A DNA stretch of 64,000 nt, taken from positions 1-64,000 of the forward strand of contig NZ_VOOR01000019.1 of NCBI RefSeq assembly GCF_007993045.1, read 5' to 3'. The stretch comes from Phaeodactylibacter luteus (GTDB lineage Bacteria > Bacteroidota > Bacteroidia > Chitinophagales > Saprospiraceae). A program made the position numbers and the translations under genes. This document shows positions 17,136-26,159 of the stretch, one piece after another; position 1 is the stretch's first letter; every line of letters starts with the position of its first letter. The notes beneath the pieces are model-generated. The model saw only the letters and a list, made by a program, of their open reading frames with translations. It had not been told where the DNA came from and did no database searches.

Positions 17136-18114
17136 AACCTAATGATTTTAAGACATTTGTTTTGACGGTGATTACCATTCCAAGTAACGCCGGCAGGCAA
17201 AGATTTAGTATAAATAAGCCGAAAGTAGCCAAGAGTACGCCCAGCTCGTTATCGGTATATCCTTCCCAAATGAGCAAAGCTGCTTCCCCTCTGGCCAGCA
17301 GCGCTCCTACCGGGGGCAGGGGCACGAATGTCTGCAACAGGTAGAGGGCTGCAATGCCTCCCAGCCCGGCCCCCGCCGGGAGCGCTACACCTATAAATTG
17401 CAGCAGGGCGTAGTATTGCACTACGTAGGCCAGATAGCGGGCAACCGACAGTGCCAGCCCGATGCCCATTTGGCCAGCAGACAGCTGCTCCGCAGCTTTC
17501 AGGTGGTGCCACAAACGCTGCACTGCCCGCCACTTTAGGGCAGCGATCAACGGCAGCCACCTTGGCAGGGAAAAGTAGACGATACTGAGCGCCAAAAGAA
17601 GGAGCCCGCCCCCCAGCCATAAGCTTTCCAGAAAAGCAGCCCCCAACTTCCCCGTCCCGCCCAGGAAAAAAAGCCCTCCCACCAGGCCTCCGCCAAACAG
17701 GGCCATCAGTTGCGCCAGATTCCCCATAGCAGTGGCAAATAGGGCCGCCCAATTGTATGGGGCAGGTACAGCCAACAGCCGCCCGCCATAATCGCCAACC
17801 CTATTGGGGGTGAACAGCGACAAACTGATGCCCGCAAGCACCCCCTTCCATGCTTGCCAAAGGCCGACCGCGTAAAATGGGCGGAGGAACCACCTCCACT
17901 TGGCGACTTCCAGGCCCCAGTTGACCGGCATCAGCACTACCGCCAGCATAAGCCATGGCCATCGCCCGGCCGAGCAGCTGCTCAACAGGGTTTCAAACCA
18001 GGGCAGGGCATCGCCCTTTTGCTTTAGCTGATACCACAATATCAGCCCCAGCCCTACAGCAAACAATGCTTTGAGCAGGCGTTCTAACCATAGATGTAAA
18101 GCCGATCGGTTCAT
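17053..18114 (-). CDS. Lysylphosphatidylglycerol synthase-type flippase domain protein (YbhN/AglD-like)
   Basis: 353-residue integral membrane protein of the LPG_synthase_TM/UPF0104 type. Proteins of this family form the flippase-like half of MprF or stand alone in polar-lipid and glycan export. About eight hydrophobic segments are visible. The family-like region WGLEVAKWRWFLRPF ... GISLSLFTPNRVGDYGGRLL lies at about residues 60-115. The long frame begins at 18267, but the first 51 residues look non-coding, so I start at the ATG 18114 (MNRSALHLWLERLL). First gene of a three-gene operon with DUF3108 and DUF4230, divergent from ruvC. Confidence 0.85.
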   Translation of the reverse strand: MNRSALHLWLERLLKALFAVGLGLILWYQLKQKGDALPWFETLLSSCSAGRWPWLMLAVVLMPVNWGLEVAKWRWFLRPFYAVGLWQAWKGVLAGISLSLFTPNRVGDYGGRLLAVPAPYNWAALFATAMGNLAQLMALFGGGLVGGLFFLGGTGKLGAAFLESLWLGGGLLLLALSIVYFSLPRWLPLIAALKWRAVQRLWHHLKAAEQLSAGQMGIGLALSVARYLAYVVQYYALLQFIGVALPAGAGLGGIAALYLLQTFVPLPPVGALLARGEAALLIWEGYTDNELGVLLATFGLFILNLCLPALLGMVITVKTNVLKSLGYAPNTTSTAKLDRPSADGGTGHHETSI

Positions 18115-18340
18115 CGAAAATAAGAGCGGCAACCAAAAGGGTGCAAAAAATGGTTTGACCGTTGAAATAATACGTATCTTGCAATAAGCAGGTGCGCTGG
18201 CCCAAATTGCTTGACAGTTTTCAGCGCCCAAATGCCTGATGATGCTGAGCTTGAAATGGACAAGCATTCGCTGCTCAATACAACAAGAGGAAGAGCGTCT
18301 AATCGTTGCTCGCTACAATGTACAACAAAAGAGACCCTTT

Positions 18341-18907
18341 TTGAAAAAACAACCTACACCTTCTTACCGGCTGCTTGGAGTAGACCCTGGTACCAACATC
18401 TTGGGCTACGCGCTGCTCAATGTCGACAACCGCAAGCTGAGCCTTTGCGACATGGGCGTCATCTATCCCGGCAAATTTGAGACACACCAAGAAAAGCTAA
18501 AACACATTTTTGAGCGCCTGCAGAGCATAATTGATATTTATGCCCCACGGGAAATGGCTATCGAAGCCCCCTTCTATGCCAAAAACCCTCAATCTATGCT
18601 CAAGCTAGGGCGGGCACAGGGCGTTGCCATCGCTGCCGCAATGATGAAAGGGGTGGATATCACAGAATATTCCCCACGAAAAATCAAGCAATCTGTGACC
18701 GGCAAGGGCAATGCGAGCAAGGAACAAGTTGCCGCTATGCTGGGCAATACGCTCAATTTCAACATAGACGACTACTACCTCGATGCGACCGATGCCCTGG
18801 CCACGGCAGTTTGCCACTTCTATCAATCCGGAAGCCCCCTGAGCGGGCAAAAGCGGTACAATGACTGGGGCAGCTTCCTCAAGGACAATCCCGGGCGGAA
18901 AGCCTAG
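18341..18907 (+). CDS. ruvC: Crossover junction endodeoxyribonuclease RuvC
   Basis: RuvC resolves Holliday junctions by paired nicking. The RNase H-like catalytic acids are visible: Asp in LLGVDPGTN, Glu in MAIEAPFYAKNPQS, and the two aspartates in DATDALATAVCH. Basic DNA-contacting segments (SPRKIKQSVTGKGNASKEQV) are in place. With the in-frame TTG at 18341 (KKQPTPSYRLLGVDPG) the product has 188 residues, the usual size. The nearest in-frame ATG is at 18239 and would add 34 residues with no family counterpart. It is divergent from the flippase operon, with a repeat element downstream. Confidence 0.93.
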   Translation: MKKQPTPSYRLLGVDPGTNILGYALLNVDNRKLSLCDMGVIYPGKFETHQEKLKHIFERLQSIIDIYAPREMAIEAPFYAKNPQSMLKLGRAQGVAIAAAMMKGVDITEYSPRKIKQSVTGKGNASKEQVAAMLGNTLNFNIDDYYLDATDALATAVCHFYQSGSPLSGQKRYNDWGSFLKDNPGRKA

Positions 18908-19030
18908 AGGATTGAGCCGTAATTTTTTGACCATTAAAGGCTACGCATTATAAAAGACTTAAGCGTGGAAATACATCAAATAATTCGGTCTAGCCGCACT
19001 AGTTTGCTTTGGGCTCCTATATGGGCATCC

Positions 19031-19234
19031 GCACACAAACCAGCTTAGTGTTTTTTGGGCCTGCCCCCTCCGTAAGGATAGGGGCCTGCCCCTGCCAGCC
19101 GGCAGGTGCCGCTATGCTCCGGGGCTCGCTATCCGCTCGGCCCTATCGGGCTTGCCACCCCTGCGCAGCGCTAGGCCAATGCCAGGCTATAGCCTAAAAA
19201 GCTTAACCTCCTACTCCATTGGGGTTTACGCCCC
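19031..19234 (-). repeat. Copy C of the GC-rich interspersed element
   Basis: Short-form copy in minus orientation within the 521-bp gap between the convergent ends of ruvC and the HIT gene. Both terminal repeats are recognisable but worn: GCACACAAACCA at 19031 and GGGTTTACGCCC ending at 19233. The core GGCTCGCTATCCGCTCGGCC is intact. No 8-bp flanking duplication is visible, so it is probably older than copies E to H. The remainder of the gap (18908-19030, 19235-19428) holds nothing recognisable. Confidence 0.8.
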
Positions 19235-19428
19235 TAGCATACTACCTGAGCAGTTTGGCCGCTCTATTCTTTCGAAAACCGCTTATGGGCAGCAGCATTG
19301 GAGCAGTACAAACAAGGGCGGCTTCTTGTTGAGGATAATGGCACACGGCCCTCCTACAACAGACAGGGCAGCCGCTCTTGCAACTGCCCTGTAAGTCTTT
19401 CCCTAGAAATACTCAATCGCTCATACTG

Positions 19429-19824
19429 CTATTCGAAAGCCTCCCGGGCAGCTTGAGCGATGGCCTGCATCTCCGCCGATCCCAGCTCCAAAGGCTTACG
19501 GGTAATACTGATCTCCGATTCGTGTGTGAAGGGGACAAGGTGGATGTGAGCATGTGGGACTTCCAGCCCAATGACCATCAGCCCAACCCTTTTGCAAGTG
19601 ACCGCCTGCTCCAGAGCCCGGGCCACTCTTTTGCTGAATGGCAACATACCCGCCAATAAGTCATCTGAGACATCGAACAGGTAATCCACCTCTGTTTTGG
19701 GCACTACTAAAGTGTGCCCTTTAGCCAGCGGGCGGATATCCAAGAAAGCAAAGTAGTGCTCGTCTTCTGCCACTTTGTAGCAAGGGATCTCACCGGCTAT
19801 GATTTTGGAAAATATGGTAGGCAT
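19429..19824 (-). CDS. HIT family nucleotide-binding hydrolase
   Basis: 131-residue histidine-triad protein of the HINT/Fhit superfamily, which hydrolyses nucleoside phosphoramidates or dinucleotides. The start MPTIFSKIIAGEIPCYKVAED is diagnostic, DIRPLAKGHTLVVPKTEV is the phosphate-binding region, and the catalytic triad motif HAHIHLVPF lies near residues 91-99. It is 66 bp downstream of greA on the same strand and likely co-transcribed. The physiological substrate cannot be read from the sequence. Confidence 0.95.
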   Translation of the reverse strand: MPTIFSKIIAGEIPCYKVAEDEHYFAFLDIRPLAKGHTLVVPKTEVDYLFDVSDDLLAGMLPFSKRVARALEQAVTCKRVGLMVIGLEVPHAHIHLVPFTHESEISITRKPLELGSAEMQAIAQAAREAFE

Positions 19825-19890
19825 GGTGCAAAGATGTTGTATGATGAAGTATGCTGAGCGGCTGCCCAGAATAAAGCAGCCGCCCGCCTG

Positions 19891-20367
19891 CTAATTGATA
19901 GAGATTTCTACCACCTCAAATTCCATGCTGCCCCGTGGGGTATCAATGACGGCAACCTCTCCTACTGCTTTGCCCAAGAGGCCCTTGCCTATAGGCGAGC
20001 TGACAGAGATTTTCTTAGCTTTAAGGTCAGCTTCCGATTCTGACACCAGTTTGTATTTTACCGATTTTCCGGTTTTTACGTTTTTGATTTTCACATTGCA
20101 GAGCACGGTCACCTTTGAGGTATCCAACTGACTTTCGTCCAGGATACGGGAATTGGCCAAGGTTTTCTCCAATTCGCTGATTTTCAGCTCGAGCATGCCC
20201 TGAGCATCCTTGGCTGCATCGTATTCTGCATTTTCCGACAGGTCGCCCTTTTCCCGGGCTTCAGCGATAGCGGCAGCCACTTCTTTCCGCCCTTGCGTCT
20301 TCATTTCATCCAGTTCGGCTTTCAGGCGGTTATAACCTTCTTTCGTCAGATAATTAATGCCAGACAT
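19891..20367 (-). CDS. greA: Transcription elongation factor GreA
   Basis: GreA rescues backtracked RNA polymerase by stimulating cleavage of the nascent RNA 3' end. The 158-residue protein has the N-terminal coiled coil ending in the catalytic tip GDLSENAEYDAA, which carries the conserved acidic residues, and the C-terminal FKBP-like domain (SSPIGKGLLGKAVGEVAVIDTPRGSMEFEVVEI). Start: the ATG at 20367 (MSGINYLTKEGYNRLKAEL). A GTG two codons upstream would also open the frame but is not needed. The HIT gene follows 66 bp downstream. Confidence 0.96.
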   Translation of the reverse strand: MSGINYLTKEGYNRLKAELDEMKTQGRKEVAAAIAEAREKGDLSENAEYDAAKDAQGMLELKISELEKTLANSRILDESQLDTSKVTVLCNVKIKNVKTGKSVKYKLVSESEADLKAKKISVSSPIGKGLLGKAVGEVAVIDTPRGSMEFEVVEISIN

Positions 20368-20655
20368 ATTCACTTACATTTTATAGCATGAGCCCCTTCC
20401 TTCCGTTTTCAAGCACGGGTTTTAGGCTCGGTCTGAAAATTAAGCTTGCTTATCACCTGCCCTGCCAGTCCGGCAGCGCCAAAAAATTGCTTTCGTTGCT
20501 TCTCAAGTTGAAATTTTACCGACCTGCCCCTGCGATTGTGCTTTCGGGGGGCTTGCTATTGAGGCTTGACTATTTACTTTTCGTCAGCCCTGTACAGTCA
20601 GTTGCAAAAGCGAGGAAAGAGAGGAAAAAGCGAGCTTCTTTACCATATATGAAAA
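20368..20655. other. Gap upstream of greA with a possible relic of the interspersed element
   Basis: No gene is supported here. A stretch near 20521-20570 (CGACCTGCCCCTGCGATTGT and a following GGGGGGCTTGCTATTGAGG) resembles a badly worn minus-orientation core of the GC-rich interspersed element. The rest shows nothing recognisable. The greA promoter must lie here, but no clear TAnnTTTG box is seen. Confidence 0.3.
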
Positions 20656-20696
20656 GGTAAGAACGCTCCTGCACTAGTGGCAAAAGCGTTCTTACC
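20656..20696 (-). terminator. Terminator of the TonB receptor-T9SS protein-PorV operon
   Basis: Perfect 12-bp inverted repeat, GGTAAGAACGCT at 20656-20667 and AGCGTTCTTACC at 20685-20696, with a 17-nt loop. On the minus strand it follows the PorV-like gene and is followed by TTTT. Confidence 0.75.
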
Positions 20697-20778
20697 GTAT
20701 CGAAATTCAAAAATATGGATAAAATCTGAATAAATCAAGCACTACACCGTGCGATCTACCACAGATCCCATCGGCGCT

Positions 20779-21849
20779 TTACAAGGCAATGCGCACACCG
20801 ATGTTGTGGGTACCGTCCCAAACCCGGGTAGCCCGGTAGGCGTAGTCAATTGCAAAACGAGTGGCACGGCGCTCAGGCGTGTCCTTGCCGAGGGGTACTG
20901 CAATGCTCGCGCCTGCGCTGAGGCCAGAGTAGATCGGGTCATCAAAGGTGTCTGCATCATTGGAGCCAAACTCGTAGCGGTAACCGCCACGGAGCATGAA
21001 CATATCCTTGAGGGAGTATTCCACCCCACCGCCAATCTGATCCTGAGAGAAAGAGTTGGAAGTAAAATTGCCGAGCACCGTAACCCGGTGGGTACCACCA
21101 GTAATCAGGAAGTCATAAGAAAGGCCGATATTCAGCATGGAAGGCAGCTCAAAGTCTGAAGTCCGCTGATTAAAGGTCAATTCATAACCGCCGTTGTTGG
21201 GAGAAGGGCCCTGAGTAGTGAGGCCTTCGCCCCCATACTGCATCCGGGAGCCGATGTTGCGCAGCGCAATGCCGAACTTGAAGTTGTCTGCCGGGCCAGT
21301 GACATACTGAACACCTGCATCAAGTGCAAAGCCGAATGCGCTAACGTCCGCAATAGACTCAGAGACTCCACGGAACAATACCCCTACCGAAATTTTGTTC
21401 TCGAAAGTGTGAGCATACCCAATGCCCAAGTTGAAAAAGCTAGGAGAGAAAGTCGTCCCAGTCCCTTCCGGCTGATCAGTAGTCGTAACAGGGATGTCGC
21501 CGAAATCCATTGACATCAGGCTGATGCCGATAGCACCTGACTCGCCGATGCGCTGGGAAACCCCAAGCGCGTTGAGGGCGATATCCGTCCCTTCCAGGTA
21601 GCGCGCATGGCCAAGCTGCACTTCTGTTTTGGTAATACGGGACAAGCCCGCCACGTTGATGCGCATGGCTTCAACACCAGAGACGAACGAGGTCGTCATA
21701 GAGTGCAAGCCGGCACTTTCCGCCCATGGGTTCAGCAGCAGCTGTGCAGCGCCTGCTTCACCCTGACGGTCCGGGTTGCCTGCTGAGGCAGTACCCGCAA
21801 CTCCGCACGCCAGTGCCAGTGCAAAAAGTAGTTTAGTAAACTTTGTCAT
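20779..21849 (-). CDS. PorV/PorQ family outer-membrane protein
   Basis: 356-residue outer-membrane beta-barrel protein of the PorV/PorQ (UPF0164-like) family. The signal peptide is MTKFTKLLFALALACGVAGTASA. Motifs of the family are present: GEAGAAQLLLNPWAESAGLHS near the start, EAMRINVAGLSRI, and the C-terminal barrel strands ending VWDGTHNIGVRIAL. PorV is the shuttle that hands cargo to the T9SS attachment complex, and PorQ-type paralogues are common. This copy sits at the end of an operon with a T9SS cargo protein and a TonB-dependent receptor, so it may serve that protein specifically (inference). A hairpin lies just upstream of its start. Confidence 0.85.
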   Translation of the reverse strand: MTKFTKLLFALALACGVAGTASAGNPDRQGEAGAAQLLLNPWAESAGLHSMTTSFVSGVEAMRINVAGLSRITKTEVQLGHARYLEGTDIALNALGVSQRIGESGAIGISLMSMDFGDIPVTTTDQPEGTGTTFSPSFFNLGIGYAHTFENKISVGVLFRGVSESIADVSAFGFALDAGVQYVTGPADNFKFGIALRNIGSRMQYGGEGLTTQGPSPNNGGYELTFNQRTSDFELPSMLNIGLSYDFLITGGTHRVTVLGNFTSNSFSQDQIGGGVEYSLKDMFMLRGGYRYEFGSNDADTFDDPIYSGLSAGASIAVPLGKDTPERRATRFAIDYAYRATRVWDGTHNIGVRIAL

Positions 21850-21868
21850 ACGTATTTTTTTGAGGTGG

Positions 21869-21896
21869 CTGCCCCCCGTTTTTTATCGGGGGGCAG
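21869..21896 (-). promoter_or_regulatory. Intercistronic hairpin before the PorV-like gene
   Basis: Perfect 10-bp stem CTGCCCCCCG/CGGGGGGCAG with an 8-nt loop, about 20 nt upstream of the start at 21849. No T-run follows on the minus strand. It may partially terminate, or protect RNA ends, within the operon. Confidence 0.55.
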
Positions 21897-21978
21897 CAGT
21901 CACCTGATTGGTTAAACCGTTCGCTACGCAGCCGTAACGGCGGCTGGCAGCCTGATTTATTGCTTATCCTTGCCCAGC

Positions 21979-24900
21979 TTACAAGCCTGATGGGTCAAAC
22001 TGACGGTTGACACCAAACCACTTGATGGTGCGCTCGCCCAGCCCCTCAGCGGATACATGGATAAGGTAAACACCGCTGGCGATTGGGATCCCCTTGCTGT
22101 TGTTCAGGTCCCACTCAAGCGCTGGCGTAATTTGATTGCGCTCCACTGCACGGTTGTTGCCTTCTGGCACAGCACCTACCTCATCCCGGTTGTACTGACG
22201 GATGAACTTGCCGTCAAGGGAGTAGATGGTCACCACGCACTTCGCAGGCAGGTTGGTAATTTTAACCGTAGTAGTAAACTGAGAAGTCTCGTAGTCGGAG
22301 AAGCCATAGTACGGGTTGGGCACAATCTGTATCATGTCCAATGCACTCTCGATACCGACTTCGTCCAGCGCTGCGGCCTGACGGCCTTCGAGGCTGAAGC
22401 GGTACAGCGGGTGGTAGTTGTTCTCACCACTTCCAGTACGCTGATCACCGTCTACGTCTTCGTTGTCCACTTCTACCTGGTATGGGTTAGTAGCACGTAC
22501 TTTCACAGTCACATCCTCAGGGATGAGGCCTTCTGCGTAGCTAAGCATGCGGGCGTCCTCAGCTCCCAAGATCATGCCAGCCCATACAATCTGACGGAGG
22601 CTGCTCACCTTGGTCAGCGGGCTGCCGCCTGGCTTCAGGCGGTCGCGCAGGCTTGCACAGCCATCGTATGGGGTCTTAGTGACGTATACCATGTGCTGGC
22701 CGCCAGCATAAACCGGAAGCATGCCCAGGTTGGCTACCTCTGGCAGCAACAGCTGGCTAGATGGGTTGAACATCATATCTGCTCCAGTAATGCCATCCTC
22801 AAATGCCACATCGGTCAGGAGGAAGTTGTCTGCGTTGTAGACAGAGTTTTCACCAAAGAAAATGTTCAGGCGCTGGCCAGTCTCCACATCTACAGCATAG
22901 CCTGGGAACCAGCCCATACCTACATCATCGCCATCGGGAGCAGGCAGGCCGTTGTCGCCTGCATCTTTGCCTACAGAAGGCGCAGCGCGCAGGTCAAACT
23001 GAGAAACGCCGCCCTGAGTCTCGAAGCCCGCATCTGTGTAGAAACGGTTGGCCGATTCTACGATTACACAACGGCTCCACAGGTCCTTGTTGGAAGTAAA
23101 TACGATGTCGATATTGCTCAAGTCCGCCAGATCCATCTGATTGCGGATGATACCGCTAGCACTGTTGTTGGTCCATACCGGGCTAAGGAACGGAAGGTCA
23201 AACTCACCGCGTGAGCGCCAGTCCAACATATAGTAAGGCATAATCGGCCCTTCCCCGTACTGTGTGAGGCCCATATCGGGGTCAAGCACAGCATCGCGCT
23301 CGCCATCACGGGTCGACATATAGTTGAAGAGGGCGTCATCGCCAGGCGCTTGGCTCAAGTCGGTATCTTCAGGTATCCATGACAGCCAAGGGAAAGCATT
23401 GTCGCCGTTGGCGTACTCTACTTCGAAACCAATATACCCATTGTCTTCTGTCTCCTGTGTACCCGGCTCTGAAACCTGCCCGATGTTGACAGTGAAGCCA
23501 AATTCACGGATGATCTGCTCATTCAGTACTTGAATGGTGCGGGCAGACATGATCTCGACATCAGGGTTCTCTACGCTGCGCAGTACCCAACGTGCGTCCT
23601 GATCCAAGGTATTGTCGTTGGGGTCGCCATCTACAAATTCGATTTCGTAGTTGCCATCCACCACTTCAAGTGGGTTGAACACCTGAATATTGATTGGCCC
23701 ACGTCCTGCGCGGTAGGTCAGATCACCTACATATTGCGCATCGTTAGCAATAGCTTCCTCAATGGCAGCCCGGGTCTCGTCGCTCAGGTCCAGGAAGTTC
23801 TCAGCTGTACCTACACCATCTGCTCGAGTAATAACGGCACCATCTCCATATTGGGCATTCAGCCTGCGGTCCGTGATTGGGCGAGGGATAGCGGTGTAAG
23901 GCAGGCCGTCTCCATTTGGCCCAATATTGCGGCGGCCTTCGAGGTAGGGCTCAGGCTGCCCCAAAATGCGCTCGGGGTCGAACGGCTCGTACTCATTAAA
24001 AGCATATGCGACAGCCGCAAAGTAGTACTTCTTGTGGTTGATGAGCGAGCGGTCGCCCTCTGCAAAAGCATCTTCCGTGATGCGGAATGTATGCTGAATA
24101 CCGCGGTTGCGGCCTTCCACCTTGAGTACAGGGACATAGTAGGGATCGCCCGTCGGGTTGTCCACAGGTTCCCAATTGAAGATGCGCTCAATGCCATTGA
24201 GGACATCTACTTGAGCGACAAGGCGCACACGGGAAGGATCGTCCACATTATCTGGGCTCAAACCAACGTTCGGGCCAGACATCTGGTAAATTTTATACCC
24301 TTCAAAACGGTAAAGGCTGTCTTCCACCAGTTCTGGAATTTCCAAGCCACGCTCAGCATAAGCTTCAAAAGCGTTGTTAGAAGCAGCAATTGACGTATCG
24401 TTGGTCAACACCAGAATCAGCTCTTGGTCCAGCTCGATGATATCGATATCTGGCGCATCAGGGCCGTCGACGATGTCAAAGCAGTTGTCAAACAGTGCCT
24501 GCGCGATATCATCGGCCTGCTGCAGCTGACGGATATCAGGGCAAGGGTAAGGCTGATCAGCTACCCATACCACACCTACAATCAGCTCATTTACCGCACC
24601 CGGATCGAGGCGGAAAGGCCCAGAAGCCTGAATGGTACGACGGTCGCGGCCAGGCGTAACATCAGCGGTACACATAGACCAGCCGTCCGGATCGTCTGGC
24701 GCTTCAGTAAAGGCATAATCTACGGGCTCAGTGCCGTCCTGATAAGCTTCGCCTCCATAGGTGAAAGGCGTACCATCGCGCCAGCTGCCTGTCAGGTAGC
24801 GGTAGTATTCAATCGGCTGGCCGGGGTCAGCAGTGCCCGGAGGCGGGCCACCCTGGCCACCGTTGTTGTAGTAGGTAAAGGAAGTCATTCCAAGCTCTAC

Positions 24901-26073
24901 GATAGTGTCCGGCTCCTCGCCCAGGGTTGGGTTGGTCAGCGAACCATCTGGCTGAATCACTTTCGGGCCGAGCGGGCCACGGAAGTAATCGACCCCCAGC
25001 AGGGGCACCTCATCGCAATAGGTGTTCACACCGCCCGGGCAAGTACAGCCCGTCTGCCCGTCAAGGGCATCTTCGTTGTATACATACGCCATGCTACGTA
25101 CCGTATCGCAACCTACAAAGTCGTCGGTATAGCAGCCTAAGTCGGGGTCTACCCACATCGCAAAGAAGGTACTGTCAATCGGCTCTACAGCACGGTTGAT
25201 CAGCTTATAACGCTGAAACGTCATGTCGTTCAGCTCATCGTTGGTCGCATAGGCAAAAGCCTGTACCTGAATCTCCATACGGATCGGGTCCGCATTGGAC
25301 TCAGTGTGCACGTTGCCATTATCGTTGTAAATCCAGAATACCATTTCGTCGGGGTACTGTGGCGTCACACACCCACGGACTTCGATAATCGGGTAATCGC
25401 CGTTGAGCGGGTTGTAGAGCCCGTCGCCGTCCTCGTCCCAAAAGCCAGCAAGGCCCTGATCGGTATTTGGCAGCTCAAAACCGTTCACATCGAAGAAGTA
25501 AGGGTTGCCCTTAGCAGGCCACCCGCGCACACCACGAGGGATGAGCGCCTCTTCGTAAGCTGTACCGTTATCTACAGATGCATTGTAAAGGCGCAAGTGC
25601 TCATCGATTTCGGCACCGGTTACCACGAAGAAGGCATCCCAGTTGGAGCAGGTCTCCTGATCGGTGACACCGGGGTTTTCCGCATCAAGCGGGGTAAGCG
25701 GGCCAGGCCAGAAGTCGGTACTACCGCTTGAGCGGCCGTACGTCTGTGCAGCCAGCTTTAGGTTGCCCGCGGCGTCGATTCCGCCCAGCCATACGGCACC
25801 GGCGAAGATAGAGGATACCTCGGGCACCCCGGGAGGCACTTTAGGTACTACATAGCGGCCATCGTTGCCATCCCACCATACGTCACCGCCGGTAGTCAGG
25901 CGGGCACGAACGTTGTTGATAGACTGATCGCGTTGTGCTTTGGCTACATCACAGTTGTCCCTGTACGTAATCCGGTTACTGTCAGGGGCTTTCTCTTGAT
26001 TGGGGTTGATATTAGCCGAGGCTATACCAACCGCAAACACGGCCCCCAAAAAAGTGAATAATATTTTACGCAT
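21979..26073 (-). CDS. Large secreted protein with C-terminal T9SS type A-like sorting domain, partner of the TonB receptor
   Basis: 1364-residue exported protein. The signal peptide is MRKILFTFLGAVFAVGIASA. The N-terminal third has features repeatedly seen in Bacteroidota partners of TonB receptors: GGDVWWDGNDGRYVVPKVPP, SSIFAGAVWLGGIDAAGNLKLAAQTY, and GFWDEDGDGLYNPLNGDYP, the last with a calcium-loop-like DEDGDG. The C terminus (MIQIVPNPYYGFSDYETSQ ... ASGVYLIHVSAEGLGERTIKWFGV) has the layout of a type A T9SS sorting domain. No enzyme domain is recognised. The frame runs up to 26136, but that stretch overlaps an intergenic hairpin and the signal peptide begins at 26073. Likely a surface-exposed partner in uptake or adhesion; the substrate is unknown. 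Confidence 0.82.
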   Translation of the reverse strand: MRKILFTFLGAVFAVGIASANINPNQEKAPDSNRITYRDNCDVAKAQRDQSINNVRARLTTGGDVWWDGNDGRYVVPKVPPGVPEVSSIFAGAVWLGGIDAAGNLKLAAQTYGRSSGSTDFWPGPLTPLDAENPGVTDQETCSNWDAFFVVTGAEIDEHLRLYNASVDNGTAYEEALIPRGVRGWPAKGNPYFFDVNGFELPNTDQGLAGFWDEDGDGLYNPLNGDYPIIEVRGCVTPQYPDEMVFWIYNDNGNVHTESNADPIRMEIQVQAFAYATNDELNDMTFQRYKLINRAVEPIDSTFFAMWVDPDLGCYTDDFVGCDTVRSMAYVYNEDALDGQTGCTCPGGVNTYCDEVPLLGVDYFRGPLGPKVIQPDGSLTNPTLGEEPDTIVELGMTSFTYYNNGGQGGPPPGTADPGQPIEYYRYLTGSWRDGTPFTYGGEAYQDGTEPVDYAFTEAPDDPDGWSMCTADVTPGRDRRTIQASGPFRLDPGAVNELIVGVVWVADQPYPCPDIRQLQQADDIAQALFDNCFDIVDGPDAPDIDIIELDQELILVLTNDTSIAASNNAFEAYAERGLEIPELVEDSLYRFEGYKIYQMSGPNVGLSPDNVDDPSRVRLVAQVDVLNGIERIFNWEPVDNPTGDPYYVPVLKVEGRNRGIQHTFRITEDAFAEGDRSLINHKKYYFAAVAYAFNEYEPFDPERILGQPEPYLEGRRNIGPNGDGLPYTAIPRPITDRRLNAQYGDGAVITRADGVGTAENFLDLSDETRAAIEEAIANDAQYVGDLTYRAGRGPINIQVFNPLEVVDGNYEIEFVDGDPNDNTLDQDARWVLRSVENPDVEIMSARTIQVLNEQIIREFGFTVNIGQVSEPGTQETEDNGYIGFEVEYANGDNAFPWLSWIPEDTDLSQAPGDDALFNYMSTRDGERDAVLDPDMGLTQYGEGPIMPYYMLDWRSRGEFDLPFLSPVWTNNSASGIIRNQMDLADLSNIDIVFTSNKDLWSRCVIVESANRFYTDAGFETQGGVSQFDLRAAPSVGKDAGDNGLPAPDGDDVGMGWFPGYAVDVETGQRLNIFFGENSVYNADNFLLTDVAFEDGITGADMMFNPSSQLLLPEVANLGMLPVYAGGQHMVYVTKTPYDGCASLRDRLKPGGSPLTKVSSLRQIVWAGMILGAEDARMLSYAEGLIPEDVTVKVRATNPYQVEVDNEDVDGDQRTGSGENNYHPLYRFSLEGRQAAALDEVGIESALDMIQIVPNPYYGFSDYETSQFTTTVKITNLPAKCVVTIYSLDGKFIRQYNRDEVGAVPEGNNRAVERNQITPALEWDLNNSKGIPIASGVYLIHVSAEGLGERTIKWFGVNRQFDPSGL

Positions 26074-26115
26074 AACACGCATTTTTAATTGAATGAAAAT
26101 AAGAGCGGTGCATAG

Positions 26116-26147
26116 CCCGGCTGCCTGTTCATACACCGGCAGCCGGG
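26116..26147 (-). promoter_or_regulatory. Intercistronic hairpin between TonB receptor and T9SS protein genes
   Basis: Perfect 10-bp inverted repeat, CCCGGCTGCC at 26116-26125 and GGCAGCCGGG at 26138-26147, loop 12 nt. It sits in the short gap of the operon, like the hairpin before the third gene at 21869. Confidence 0.55.
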
Positions 26148-26159
26148 GAAGCCCCTTTA

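Noticed and set aside
20388-20660. 90-codon plus-strand frame upstream of greA
   Set aside because: Basic, low-complexity translation, no recognisable start context, and it runs into the terminator hairpin and a possible worn repeat.
22057-24393. Long plus-strand frames (22057-23214 and 23530-24393) opposite the T9SS protein gene
   Set aside because: Both are antisense shadows of a continuous frame with signal peptide and sorting domain; no motif or signal is seen in their own translations.
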